Assembly: GCA_037447655.1 (NCBI GenBank)
Contig: JBBHKE010002832.1
Location: forward strand, 126,001-190,000
Origin: Zygnema cylindricum
Taxonomy: Eukaryota > Streptophyta > Zygnematophyceae > Zygnematales > Zygnemataceae
Direction of reading: 5' to 3'
Length of the DNA: 64,000 nucleotides
The notes beneath the pieces are model-generated. The model had not been told where the DNA came from. It saw nothing but the letters and a program-made list of their open reading frames with translations, and made no database searches. Made by a program: the position numbers and the translations under genes. Shown here piece by piece: positions 32,829 through 43,408 of the stretch (position 1 is the stretch's first letter; each line of letters opens with the position of its first letter).

Positions 32829-34051
32829 TGTTGAAGTTCAAGTATTTTTTAGGTCTAGAGGTGTTAAAATAAAATTCAAGTATTTTCTAGGTCTATAGGT
32901 TGTAAAATAAAAGGCAAAAAGGAGACAGTGACAGCCTGCCTCTAACTCTTCTCTTAGATCCCCAAACTTGTCGCAGTCCTTAAAGACTAATGGAGGAGTT
33001 AGAGCCATGGTTGCCTAGACTGTCCAAAGAGGACAAGAAGGCCAATCTTGATAGAGTTACAAAAGGTTTGACTGACCCAAGAATCAAAGCAGTTACCTCT
33101 CGTCCATCAAAGTAGGAGTTAGTTTTATCGTATAAGTTTGGGACCATTGCTAAGGTATATGGAGTTTGATAAATATATATATAGATACACGCGGACTAGA
33201 TTGTTTAACGAAAAAGAGATACGTAGTGCCTGATTACAGTTTTAGATAGTACAGAGTACGGTTTTATGTATTATATGAAAAGGATAATGCGCATTTGTTT
33301 CGACCGCCAAAAAAATATCGCGTGTCTATTTTCAACGGATAGATTTATATCAAGTTTTGATCGGACGACCACGGTAGGCGCCACAATCTCATTATGGGTT
33401 CTTTTGGCATTTTACGGTCATTGCCATGTCAAGGGACACGTGGCCTGTCAACATTTGATTGCGAAAACTCCGGAGGGTACAGGAACATTTCCAATATATT
33501 CGAATATGACATATGTTGACATTTCGGCCATGTAGTACGATGGCCGTACAAAAAGTACACCCACACCTGTAGGTTTCTGTACAATACAATAATGTGATTG
33601 TTGCCGTACGTTAGTTTAGAGAGAGATAGAACTTAGAAAATTAAGTAGGTAGCCGCCTCCCTCCGAGTGAGCTGTAGTACAAAAGGTCAACTTTGACCGT
33701 CCCTAACTTACTGCTCAAGGGAACAAATTCATACATTCTTTTTGCTGCGGACTTAGGGCAATCCAAGCTACATAGGGGTGTCGTCAGTCACAGTTTTTGC
33801 TTGCTAGGGTGGCTTTATTTATTAGGGAAAGTCAAAGTGGGTGAATGTGTCCAAATTCTCATATTCTAACTTTGCATTCTGTGGGGGAACTAAGCACACA
33901 TAAAGTCTTTTTTCACATGGGTGAATTTGTATTAAGATTTTGACTGCTAAGGTGTCAGTAAGTTGGGTTTAAATCAACTTGAAGACGGCAATATCTAGAT
34001 AAGCTTCTTGTGAGTTGCCTACTTTGAGGACTAATGGAGGTCTCACAGATT
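32829..34051 (+). repeat. C3 5' LTR (1223 bp)
   Basis: TGTTGAAGTTC to GATTCA. It has the 38-bp start duplication. Its last bases encode MEVSQIQ in frame with gag. Confidence 0.92.
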
Positions 34052-34452
34052 CAACTTATGGGCCCACCATCTAGGGTGCTTATGTTTGATGGAAAAGGCT
34101 TCACTTATTCAGAGTTTACGATGGGGGGATTGCTTTTCGAAAAGCACTTATGGGGAATTATTTCGGGACAAGTGAGGTGTATGCCAGCCGGCAATAGTGG
34201 AACTCACTATGGAGATTCATCTGGGGCTTCTTAGAAAACCAATTAGAGTTCAGATGCAACGGAAGGTGAAGGGAAAATCATTTCCATGGAAAAAGGAATT
34301 GGGGAGAAGGGAAAAGGAACACCTATGGTGAGGGGAGCTAGACTCTCGGCTACAGTTCCACTTGTAGGGGTTATAACTAAAATTGAAAAAAATGACAGTA
34401 AAATCTGCGAGTATAAAAACACTCTAGCAAAACATCTCATACTTAGATACGT
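34034..34452 (+). pseudogene. gag: C3 gag, first copy (N-terminal part)
   Basis: The ATG at 34034, inside the LTR, opens MEVSQIQLMGPPSRVLMFDG and continues to a TAG at 34232-34234. The following frame (34286-34549) contains GTPMVRGARLSATVPLVGV and NTLAKHLILRYV, the start of the Gag core. Homology stops at 34452 (AGATACGTG), where an LTR piece begins. The same gag segment is repeated from 35511. Confidence 0.85.
34052..34064 (+). other. C3 primer-binding site
   Basis: ACTTATGGGCCCA: the half initiator-Met tRNA site with two changes at its 5' end. Confidence 0.75.
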
Positions 34453-35511
34453 GATGGTTCTTTTAGTATTTTCTAGGTCTAAAATAAAATGCAGAAAGAA
34501 GTCGAGGCATTTACCTCTAACTTCTCTCTCCAACTCCCACACTTGTTGAAGTCAGTGAGAAGTTGGCGAGGAAGCTACAACCATAGCTACCTAGGCTATC
34601 CACAGGTTTACGGGAAATAGATTAGTTGATTTAAGGATACGTAGTTTATTTACTTAAAGGGGAGATGTTGAATCAAGGATTTCATCATGGTACTAGCCGT
34701 CCGATAAAGCTGACTGTAGCCGGTAGACTTATCCATTAAGTTTAGGACTAGAGTTACATGCTATAGGGTTTGTTAGTCATTTAAATGTTACCACAAAGAA
34801 TATTTCATTTAACGCCAACTATTTAAGGGATACATAGATTCAGTTATGTAAAAGTATGGATTACGGTACAAATAAGAAAACAAGTACGACACGTTTGTTT
34901 CTTTAAACGAAAAAAATATCGCTCAAGTATTTATGTCGGCTACGATTGAAATCTGCATTCAATTTCACGGCCGGAAAGAATGCCGAGATCACGGAAAAAG
35001 AATCTCGGTGGTTTGTGGTCATCGCCACATCAGATGACACGTGCCACAATTATATTTGATCGCGACATCTCCGGAGATTACGGGATCGAATCCGGATATG
35101 ACATGCGTCAACATTTAGGGCATGTCGTATAATATTCGTAGAGAAAGTACACCGGCAGCTGTACTTTTGTGTATGGCAGTGTAATATGATTGGTGTTGTA
35201 CATCAGTAGATAGAGTTTTAGAGAGAGATAGGACTTAGAAAAATTTGGTACATAGGACCCTCTCACTTTGAGAGCTTCTCTACAAAAGGTCAACTTTGAC
35301 CCTCCATAACGTACTGCTCAAGGGAGCAAATTCAAATATTCTTTTTGCTATCGACTCAAGGGAGTCTTACCTTCATAGTGGTGAAGGTGGTCAAGGTTTT
35401 TGTGTGCCAGGGTGCCATTTATTCTAACTGAAACACAAAGGGGTCAAAGTTATCATAGAGGCTTATTGCAAGCTGTTCATTTTGAGGATCTATGGAGGTC
35501 TTAGAGTTACA
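34453..35511 (+). repeat. LTR piece between two gag copies of C3
   Basis: Plus-strand LTR of the C7 type, starting ATGGTTCTTTTAGTATTTTC (the first ~11 bases of the LTR are missing) and ending GGAGGTCTTAGAGTTACA. No primer site follows: gag resumes at once, about 150 bases downstream of its normal start. The bounds do not correspond to a clean solo-LTR insertion. Confidence 0.82.
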
Positions 35512-36540
35512 CTCACTATAGATTCATTTGGGGCTTCCTAGAAAACCAACCAGAGTTTAAATGCAACGGAAGGTGAAGGGAAAATCATTTCCATGGAAAA
35601 GGGAATTGGGGAAAAGGGAAAAGGAAAACCTATGGTGAGGGGAGCTAGTTTCTCGGCTATGGTTCCACTTGTAGGGGTAATAACTAAAACTTAAGAAAAT
35701 GACACTAAAATTCGAGAATATAAAAACAATATAGCAAAACATCTCAAACTTAGATACGTGTCTAAGTCCATAGCTATCACTCTTTTAAACTTAACGAAGT
35801 CTTCAAAAATCTGGGAAATAGTGATTCAGATTTATAAGAGTGAAATTATACAGAGGCATCAATAAGTAAAACAAGAAATAGAGGCATATGTTTATATAGG
35901 CGGTAGTGTGATAGAGTATTGCAATGATATTGGTGCATCATATGTTGAGTTTGCTAGTGCAAGTTATGTAGAATCAAGTTGAGAAAGATTAACACACTAA
36001 TCATGAAACTTCCAGAAGACTATGAAGACAAAATTTACCGTATGCAGACAATGGATTGCTCCTCATGGACTTGGAGCATTACCATGGGGATGAATCATGT
36101 GAGGGAAACACCTTGTAGCTTTGTAAGGGAAGTGACAGGGGGAATGCATTGACAGCTGGTGGTGTGACTAGCGGAGGCGTGATAAGAGGAATGATGGTGA
36201 TTGGCGGAAGCGTGATAAGAGGAACGATAGTGACTTGTGGAAGCATGATGAGAGGAAGATAGACAAAGGTAAACCATATCGGAACCTCGATGGAAAGAGA
36301 GGGAGAGGAAAAGAAAAGGGGGCTTAGAAAGGAGGGGTTTTCTTCTTTTGTAGGGAACCGGGTCACTATATAGAGATATGCCATTGTTTGGAAGAACTTA
36401 GAAGTTAGAATGTGGATAAGGAGGAACAAGGGGAAGAGGAGAAAGAGGATGAAGATATTTTGGAGCTTCTCCGCATTGGTAGTATGGGGAAGAGAGAAAT
36501 GCACACATAAACTCCACGAAATCAACGGCGTGCTTTTAGA
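35511..36540 (+). pseudogene. gag: C3 gag, second copy, with zinc-knuckle remnant
   Basis: It repeats the sequence of 34206-34452 and then continues through the Gag core (frames interrupted by stops), for example around 35760-36070, which in related copies encodes SKSIAITLL and the MIEFCxDIDxLYV region. A zinc-knuckle remnant at about 36348-36388 reads FFFCREPGHYIEIC, with the first Cys replaced. It is followed by an acidic Glu-rich linker. Non-functional as it stands. Confidence 0.8.
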
Positions 36541-36684
36541 GGTATAAGGGAATTAAAGAGAGAGGAGAAACTTGAAGAAGTTCAAAATATTGAGGATAGT
36601 TTCATACATATTTTGAAAACATAAAACTGGTCGGAAAGGGGAAATTCAACGGATTCCAAAGATAGGGGAGAAGAGGAAAATATA

Positions 36685-37233
36685 ATGAAAGGTTTATGGG
36701 AGGAGAAATATTTTTTGGGAATAAAAATAGAAAGTGATAGTGGGAAGTATTCCATTGGAGAGAGTGAAGAAAGTTCAGAAAATGGGCTAAATATCATGGA
36801 TAAAAATATGTGTAAGGAAGATATAGATCTTATAAGGAACTTAGTGGGGACTAGTGGCTTTTGGGAAAATTTGGGGGAGGGTGGATTTGACATCACTTCT
36901 TGGTGTAATGTCACTTATGAAAATGTGCCTTTAAAAGGGTTATCATCCGAGTATATGTTACAGATTGGGGATTGGGCTGACTATTGGAAATGCAAAAGGG
37001 AAAGTGGATTTAGCTTGGATGAAAAAGAGAGGAGGTGGATAAAATTGTTGTTCGGATTTATGAAAAGTGGCATGCAAAATAAAACGTATGATCAACAAGA
37101 TGAAATTATTTCAGATCATCTTATACAATTTTTTAAATATCAAGGTATTCACTTAAAGCTTCATGAAGGAAAAAGGGAAAAGAAAAGAAAAAAATATATA
37201 CATGTATTTGTTGTTTTCGATGGGAGTTTATAG
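36685..37233 (+). CDS. 182-codon open frame: collapsed RT/RNase H tail of C3
   Basis: This frame is uninterrupted although the rest of C3 is broken. It aligns with the end of copia pol with internal losses. YFLGIKIESDSGK corresponds to YILGIQMERDR of C1 RT. LVGTSGFW...GFDITSWCNVTYENVP corresponds to LVGTSDLW...TDITTWSDASYEDAP of RNase H, and YDQQDEII to FCDNQVAI. The catalytic Asp of WSDAS is Asn here and the EAEY motif is gone, so no nuclease activity is expected. About 60 residues between the RT and RNase H matches are deleted. A homologous, decayed copy is in C6 on the minus strand (about 48710-49300). The Met at 36685 is simply the first in frame and may not be a real start. It may be a neutral relic or a small non-enzymatic protein; I cannot tell which. 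Confidence 0.6.
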   Translation: MKGLWEEKYFLGIKIESDSGKYSIGESEESSENGLNIMDKNMCKEDIDLIRNLVGTSGFWENLGEGGFDITSWCNVTYENVPLKGLSSEYMLQIGDWADYWKCKRESGFSLDEKERRWIKLLFGFMKSGMQNKTYDQQDEIISDHLIQFFKYQGIHLKLHEGKREKKRKKYIHVFVVFDGSL

Positions 37234-37248
37234 AAAAGTAGACTAGAA

Positions 37249-37259
37249 AATAAGGGGAG
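37249..37259 (+). other. C3 polypurine tract
   Basis: AATAAGGGGAG before the 3' LTR start TGTTGGAATTC. Confidence 0.85.
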
Positions 37260-38033
37260 TGTTGGAATTCAAGTATTTTCAGGACAAGAGATTGTAAAAT
37301 AAAAGGCAAAAAGGAGACAATGACAGCCTGCCTCTAACTCTTCTCTCAAGTCCCCATACTTGTCACAGTCACTAAAGACTAGAGGTGGAGTTAGAGCCAT
37401 GGCTACCTAGACTGTCTAAAGAGGACAAAAAGGCCAATCTTGATAGAGTTACAAAAGGATTGACGGACCTAGGAATCGAACCTGGTACTTGCCTTTTGTC
37501 AAATAAGCTTTATCCTTTAAGTTTAGGACCAATGCTTGGGTATATGGAGTTTGATAAATATTTATATAGATACAAGCAGAATAGTTCGTTTATCGTGAAG
37601 GAGATACGTAGTGCATAGATACAGTTTTAGATATTACTGAGTATGGTTTTATGTATTATATGAAACGGATACCGCGCATTTGTTTCGACCGCAAAACAAA
37701 TACCGCCCGTCTATTTTCAACGAATGGAAATATATCAGGTTTTGATCGAATTGCCACGATAGGCGCCGCGATCGCGGAATGTATACTTTTGGCGTTTTAC
37801 AGTCATCCCCGCGTCAAGGGACACGTGGCACGTCAACATTGGATTGCGGCAACTCTAGAGATTACGTGAACAAATCCGGATATGAATTGTGTCAACATTT
37901 CGGCCATGTAATACCATGGCCTTACAGAAAGTACGCCGACACCTATACTTTTATGTGCGACACAATAACGTGACTAGTGCCATTTGTTAGTAGATAGAGT
38001 TTAGAGAGAGATAGACTTAGAAAATTTAGTAGA
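37260..38033 (+). repeat. C3 3' LTR, left part
   Basis: Homologous to the first ~775 bases of the C3 5' LTR but without the 38-bp duplication. It breaks off at TTTAGTAGA, where C5 starts, and resumes at 44430. Confidence 0.9.
37459..37530 (-). other. B-box-containing tRNA-like region in C3 3' LTR
   Basis: On the minus strand GGTTCGATTCC (complement of 37472-37482) is a perfect RNA polymerase III B box, in the T-arm-like context CCAGG-TTCGATT-CCTAG followed by GTCCGTC. Upstream GGATAAAGCTTA could be an eroded D-arm/A-box. It does not fold into a complete tRNA. Confidence 0.5.
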
Positions 38034-39061
38034 TGTAGAAATTAAAGGTTATTTTTTTATTTTCTAGGTTTTGTAAAATGCAAAAAAGAAGCAAAGGCAG
38101 TTTGCCTCTAACTCCTCTCTCCAGCTCCTACACTTGTCACAGTCACTGAAAGTTGGAGAGGGAGATAAAGCCATGGTTGCCTATGCTATCGCAACGGGGA
38201 CAGATATTAGGTTGGTAGATTTTTGCAAAATAAACTTGATGGGCCTTAGATTTGAACTTGATACCTGTCGTCCGCCAAAGAAGCCGGTAGCCTTGGTAAA
38301 CTAGTGTTAACGAGAGATATATGATACATGGTTTCATAGTTATTTAAATGTTAACACATCGGCTATCTTCATTCAACGGGATATTTAGACATAGATACAG
38401 TTTTTAATGAACAGCGTACGGCACATCCGAAATGGATACCGCGCATTTTGTTTTGAAGGCAAAACAAATATTGCGCAAGTATTTATGACATCCGCGATTA
38501 TAATTCAGCTTAATCGGACGGCCTCGAAGCATGCCGAGATCGCACAATAGGTTTGCGACAGTTTGTGGTCGATGTCATATGAATCCTCACGTGGACAAAT
38601 CAAATTGGATTACGGCATCTTCGCATATTCTAGGAACGAATTGAGAAATGACATGCGTCAACTTTTTGGCCATGTTTTATAATGGTCGTACATAAAATAC
38701 AACGACACGTGTACCTTTAAGTACGATACACTATTATGATTGGTGGCGTACTTCACTAGATAGAGTTTTAGAGAGAGATAAGACTTATAAATATTTGATT
38801 GATTGGACCCTCTCTCCCATTGAACTTCTAAACAAAAGGTTAACTTTGACCCTTCATAACTTAGTGCTTAGGGGAGCAAAATTAGAGATTCTTTCTGCTA
38901 TCGAATCAAGGGAGCCTTGCCTTCACAAGGGTGTAGATGGTCTGAGTTTTTGTCTGCCACGGTGGCGATTATTCTTGCTGAAACGCAAAGGGGTCAGGGT
39001 TATCCTAGAGGCTTTGTGTGAGCTGCCTACTCTGAGGTCCTATGGAGGTTTCAAAGTTGCA
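38034..39061 (+). repeat. C5 5' LTR (1028 bp)
   Basis: TGTAGAAATTAAAGG to AAGTTGCA, near-identical in layout to the C8 LTR at 52556. It carries the antisense tRNA-like region at about 38233-38303. Confidence 0.9.
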
Positions 39062-39960
39062 AAGTTATGGACCCACCATCTAGGGTGCTCATATTCTATG
39101 GATCTGGCTTCATATACTGGGAAAGTATGATGAAATGAGCTCTATGTGAGACATGGTTTTGGGGAATAGTGAGTGGACGGGTGAGGCGTGCATCCAGTCT
39201 TGGGATACCTCCAGGGTTTACAGGAGGCATATGTACTAGAGATGCAGATCAATCTTCAACGCAGGAGACAAAGGAAGGAGAGGTGGTGGACAAAAGAAAG
39301 GAGAAGGAGACGGTCACACCAATAGCAGCCGGTTCCGCATTCATGTCACCTATTCGGAGGAACGACGAGAATGATATCGATACGTGGGACTACAACAATA
39401 TGGCGGCTAAGCACTTCATCCTTCGCCATCTTACTCAAGGGCTTAAATCTCCCTATTTGCAGAAAGAGAGGGCATCTGATCTTTGGGTGGCTCTCATAGA
39501 GATGTACTAAAGTGGTACAATTCAGCAACAACAGTTGGCTGATCAAATAATTAAGGAGTATGTTAAAAAAGGGGGAAGATGTTCGATTTTTGCAATGAGC
39601 TTGCTACACTTTTCATGGAACTAAAGAGTGCTGGAAAAGTATTTAGTGAAAAGGAAAAGGTTAACTATTTACTGATCAAGTTACCCGATGAGTTTGATAA
39701 CATAGTGAACCATGTGCAGGACCTGGCGGACTCAAGGTGGATTTGGAATTCACTGGTAGGGATGATTATTGTTCGAAGAATAAAATTGAGATCCGAAAAG
39801 GAGGAAAGAGTGGGCAAGCTTTGGCAGCTAGGACGGATTGGAGAAAGAATGATTCCAAAAAACAGGTTAGAAATTATCGAGGGGAGGGGCACAAAAATCA
39901 GATAGAGGAGTTTGGACCAAGGACTCCTTGGGGTTTGTGCCATTTTTGTTAGAAACCAAG
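39062..39960 (+). pseudogene. gag: C5 gag, fragmented
   Basis: Frame 39169-39510 carries the Gag N-terminal and core start (SGRVRRASSLGIPPGF, WDYNNMAAKHFILRHLTQGL, LWVALIEMY). The TAA that closes it is followed by frame 39579-39905 with MFDFCNELATLFMEL and LIKLPDEFDNIVNHVQDL. An extra base at the primer site puts the LTR-encoded start out of frame here, unlike in C1 and C3. Confidence 0.85.
39063..39075 (+). other. C5 primer-binding site
   Basis: AGTTATGGACCCA: the half initiator-Met tRNA site with two mismatches, one base after the LTR end. Confidence 0.7.
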
Positions 39961-41582
39961 GCACTATATGGTTGAGTGCACTAAGTTAACCGAGCTGCGC
40001 TTAAAGAAGGGGCAAATCAATGGACCCTCGAGAGGAAAGAAAAAGGCCCTTAAGACACAGGTACATGAGGCGGAATCGAAGGACGAGGACGATGAACTCC
40101 TATTGGATGAGGAGTTGGAAGCGAAAAACAAGGTTGAAATCCCACGAAAGTGGAAATGTGCTTTGGGTGGATTGAAAGGTGAAGCAGGCTGGATTGTAGA
40201 TTCAGGTGCATCCATGCACATGTGTAATAATAAACACTTGTTCACTAAGATAAGAAAAATTTCCCACCGTAGAGATAGAGTACGGGGATGGGAGGATATT
40301 CAATACTACTCTTGTAGGATCGGTAAATCTAAAAGTGTTAGTAGAAGGAAAGACATCTTTAGTTACATTCTCTGATGTATTGTTTATTCTGGATTTGAAA
40401 AAAAACCTCATCTCTACATGTGTATTAGATGATAAGGGTTATGATACTAGCACTAGGAAAGGAGTCTTTACTGCTAGTTTTGAGATGGAAGTTTATTTCA
40501 TTGCTGAAAAAGGTAGCCAAGGGATATTTAGGCTGATTTTAAGCAATGAAAAGAAGAAACTTTATTATGCTGGTTTTCATGATATAATGTTGTGGCATAA
40601 AAGGCATGGGCATGTGAATCTAGATAAGTCTAGAAGGATGAAAAATATAGGAGTAGTGGAAGGGATTAAATTCGGTGAAAGTGAGAATCTAAGTGATAGT
40701 AGTGGATATGCTCAAGGTAAAGCACACAGGTTATCCTTCCCCAAAATTGCAACTTATAAGGGAGAAAAGATTCTAGATTTAGTACACACAAATATTTGGG
40801 GACCGGCCAGAGTGCCATTACCCGCGGGGAAGAGATTTATAATAACTATCATCAATGATTGGTTTCAGTATTCCAAGGTGTATTTTTTGAAAAATAAGTC
40901 AAAGGCCAGGAATGTTTTAACAATATAAAGCATGGAGTGAAAAACTCTATGAAACCTCAATCAAGAGAGTAAGAGTGACAATGGTGGAGAGTATACCTCT
41001 AACCAGTTTGAGGATTTTTTGAGAGAAGATAGAGTGCAACACCAAAAGACACTTCCTGAAAATCGTGAGCAGAATGGTGTAGCTGAAAGATTAAATAGAA
41101 CAATGAGTGATAGTGCTAGGAGTATGTTGTCAGATAAGAAGATAGGAAAGAAGTTTTGGGCTGAAGCAATGAATTGTGCAAATTATTTCAAGAATAAAGT
41201 TCTTACTTCAGCAATAAAAGGCCAAACACTTTATGAGAGATGGACAGTCTGAAAGCCAGATGTTTCACTCTTAAAGGTTTTCTGTAGTCAATTGTTCAGT
41301 TTAGATACAGATCAGACAAACTCGAAGTTAGACCTAAAAGGAAAACAAAGATATCTATTAGGATATGATGAAAAAGTAAAAAGATACAGAGTGTATGATC
41401 TCAAAAGAGAGGATATTATCTTAGTGAAGCATCTAGTGGTTATGGATGAAGGAAAATCTATAGACCCCTTTAAGATAACAAAGATAGTAAAAATCAGATT
41501 TGAGTCTAAAAATTCTGATGACTTTGAGCTTCCTAACTATCTAGGATTTCAAGAACATGGTGATCTTGTAGGGACGGATTAG
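39935..41582 (+). pseudogene. pol: C5 nucleocapsid, protease and integrase, interrupted
   Basis: The zinc knuckle CHFC-KPRHYMVEC (39940-39981) is broken by TAG right after its second Cys. Frame 39968-40375 then contains the best-preserved copia protease site of the window, GWIVDSGASMHMCNN. Frame 40335-40928 holds GAG-pre-integrase (LWHKRHGHVNLDKS; the first zinc Cys is lost as SSGYAQGKAH) and LVHTNIWGPA, where the first catalytic Asp is Asn. Frame 41019-41252 holds QNGVAERLNRTM (Glu). The TGA after RWTV and a shift near 41280 precede frame 41292-41582. Confidence 0.9.
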
Positions 41583-41599
41583 ATCGAGAAGGATCTAAA

Positions 41600-43385
41600 T
41601 GTGAAACCCTTAGTATTAACTCCAACCGAAGCTGAAGACGTGGTGTAAATCAACCTAGAATCAAGCGATACGGGAAAAGTAGAAACTGTTCGGAAGAATC
41701 CAAGAGAGCCATCTATTCTGGCAACTGAGTTTGAGGGAAGAAGAAGAAGTAGCAAAAGACTGCAAGAGAGAAAAGTTAACAATAACGTAACCAAAATGTC
41801 TCACCCCGATGAACCTCAAATTTATAATGAGGCAATGACTTGTCCTCAAAGAAATCGGTGGAAGACAACCATTAATGAGGAGATGGCCTCAAGTATGGCG
41901 CCCAATATATGGGAATTGGTGGATTGTCCTCCTAACAGGAAGCCAATTCGGGGTAAGTGGGTATTTAAGCTGAAACTCAATCCGAATAACACCATTGAGC
42001 GCTACAAAGCACGGTTGGTGGCGAAGGGATTTACCTCGGAAGAGGGAATTGACTACGAGGAGACTTTTGCTCCGTTCGTCATGTTTCCTTCCATTCGGAT
42101 ACTTCTCAGTATGGCGGCAGCAGAAGACATTGAAAAGCATCAAATGGACATCAAGTCGGCCTTCCTACATAGAGAGTTGGAAGAGGAAATTTTTATGCGA
42201 CAGCTCGAAGGATTTGTGGAGCAAGAAGAGGGAAGCAAGGTATGCCGATTGATCAAATCTTTGTATGGGCTAAAACAGGCGCCTCGGCAATGGAACAAGA
42301 AGCTCGATGAGTTTCTTAGAGGATTGGGATATATTCGAATTAGCTTAGATCACTCAATTTATTTGTTTGAAGATGAGGAATGAATTATTTTTATTGCAAT
42401 TTATGTTGATGATTTGCTTGTTTTAGGTAAATCTATGTATAAAATAAATAAGTTGAAAAATGATTTAAAAGGAAGATTAGAGATGAAGGATATGGGAGAA
42501 GCAAGGTATATTTTGGGAATTCAGGTAGAGAGTGAAAGAGACAAAAATATAATAAAATAAACTAAAAAAGAGGCCATTGGAAACATGTTAGAAAAATTCC
42601 AAATAGACAAGGCTAATAGTTGTACCAATCCTATGGAATTAAAGAAGGGAATTGAGGGGAGTGAGGAAGAGGGAGTTATAATTTTAGATAATGAGGTAGG
42701 CACGGAAGAGAAAATATTTATACAGACCATCCGTTATAGACTAGTAGTGGGCAGCCTAATATATTTCATGAACTGTACCCCCCCGGACATAGCGGCAGCT
42801 GTAGGAGTACTAAGTAGGAGTCTGAATGCTCCCACAAAGAAAGATTGGGAGGCACATAAGAGAGTCCTTAGATATCTCATAGGGACTAGGGTTCCATGGT
42901 TGCATTTTGGTGGGAACAATACTAACATCACTACTTGGAGTGATGCCAGCCATGGGGATGCTCCTATGAGGAGATGCACATCTGGATATGTATTGTATGT
43001 GGGTGATGGGGCTTTCTGCTGGAGCAGCAAGCAGCAAAAGGTCATTTCTCACTCCACCAGGGAGGCTGAGTACATGGCTTCTTGCTCTGCTATAAAAGAA
43101 TTAATGTGAGTCAAGTCTTTACTTTGTGAGCTTTGTCATCTTAAGAGTGGTGTCAAAAAAGTGTTTGTGATAATCAGGCTGTTATTGCATATTCTGCCAA
43201 TCCTAAACATCACTTTAAAGCCAAACACATGGACATTAGACTTTGGTTTGTTAGGGAGAACGTAGAAAATAAGATAATCAATTTGGAGTATAAACGAGAT
43301 AGTGAAATGGTAATAGATATGATGACCAAACTTGTGCCTTCCCCTAAACTAATTTTCTACCGATGAAGTGTGGTCTTAAAATATA
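41600..43385 (+). pseudogene. pol: C5 reverse transcriptase / RNase H, interrupted
   Basis: Frame 41796-42383 carries the RT fingers and palm (GKWVFKLKLNPNNTIERYKA, HQMDIKSAFLHRELEEEIF, LYGLKQAPRQWNKKLDEFL). TGA at 42381-42383 precedes the catalytic YVDD at 42402-42413 in the same frame. Frame 42585-43109 carries the connection and RNase H (TTWSDASHGDAPMRRCTSG, REAEYMASCSA). The last part, with the CDNQ motif, is frameshifted and ends near 43385. Confidence 0.92.
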
Positions 43386-43397
43386 GAGTGACTAGAA

Positions 43398-43408
43398 AAT
43401 AACGGGAG
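43398..43408 (+). other. C5 polypurine tract
   Basis: AATAACGGGAG, one C interrupting the usual purine run. The LTR start that follows is also mutated (GGTTAGAAATT for TGTAGAAATT). Confidence 0.75.

Noticed and set aside
34453-35511. Simple solo LTR inserted in C3
   Set aside because: gag is duplicated on both sides and the LTR lacks its first bases, which a clean solo LTR would not show.
36079-36525. 148-codon minus-strand frame
   Set aside because: Opposite strand of C3 gag and its Glu-rich linker; composition and position show it is a shadow.
37459-37530. A functional tRNA gene
   Set aside because: A B box is present but no complete cloverleaf or credible acceptor stem can be drawn; it is better described as a tRNA-like relic inside an LTR.
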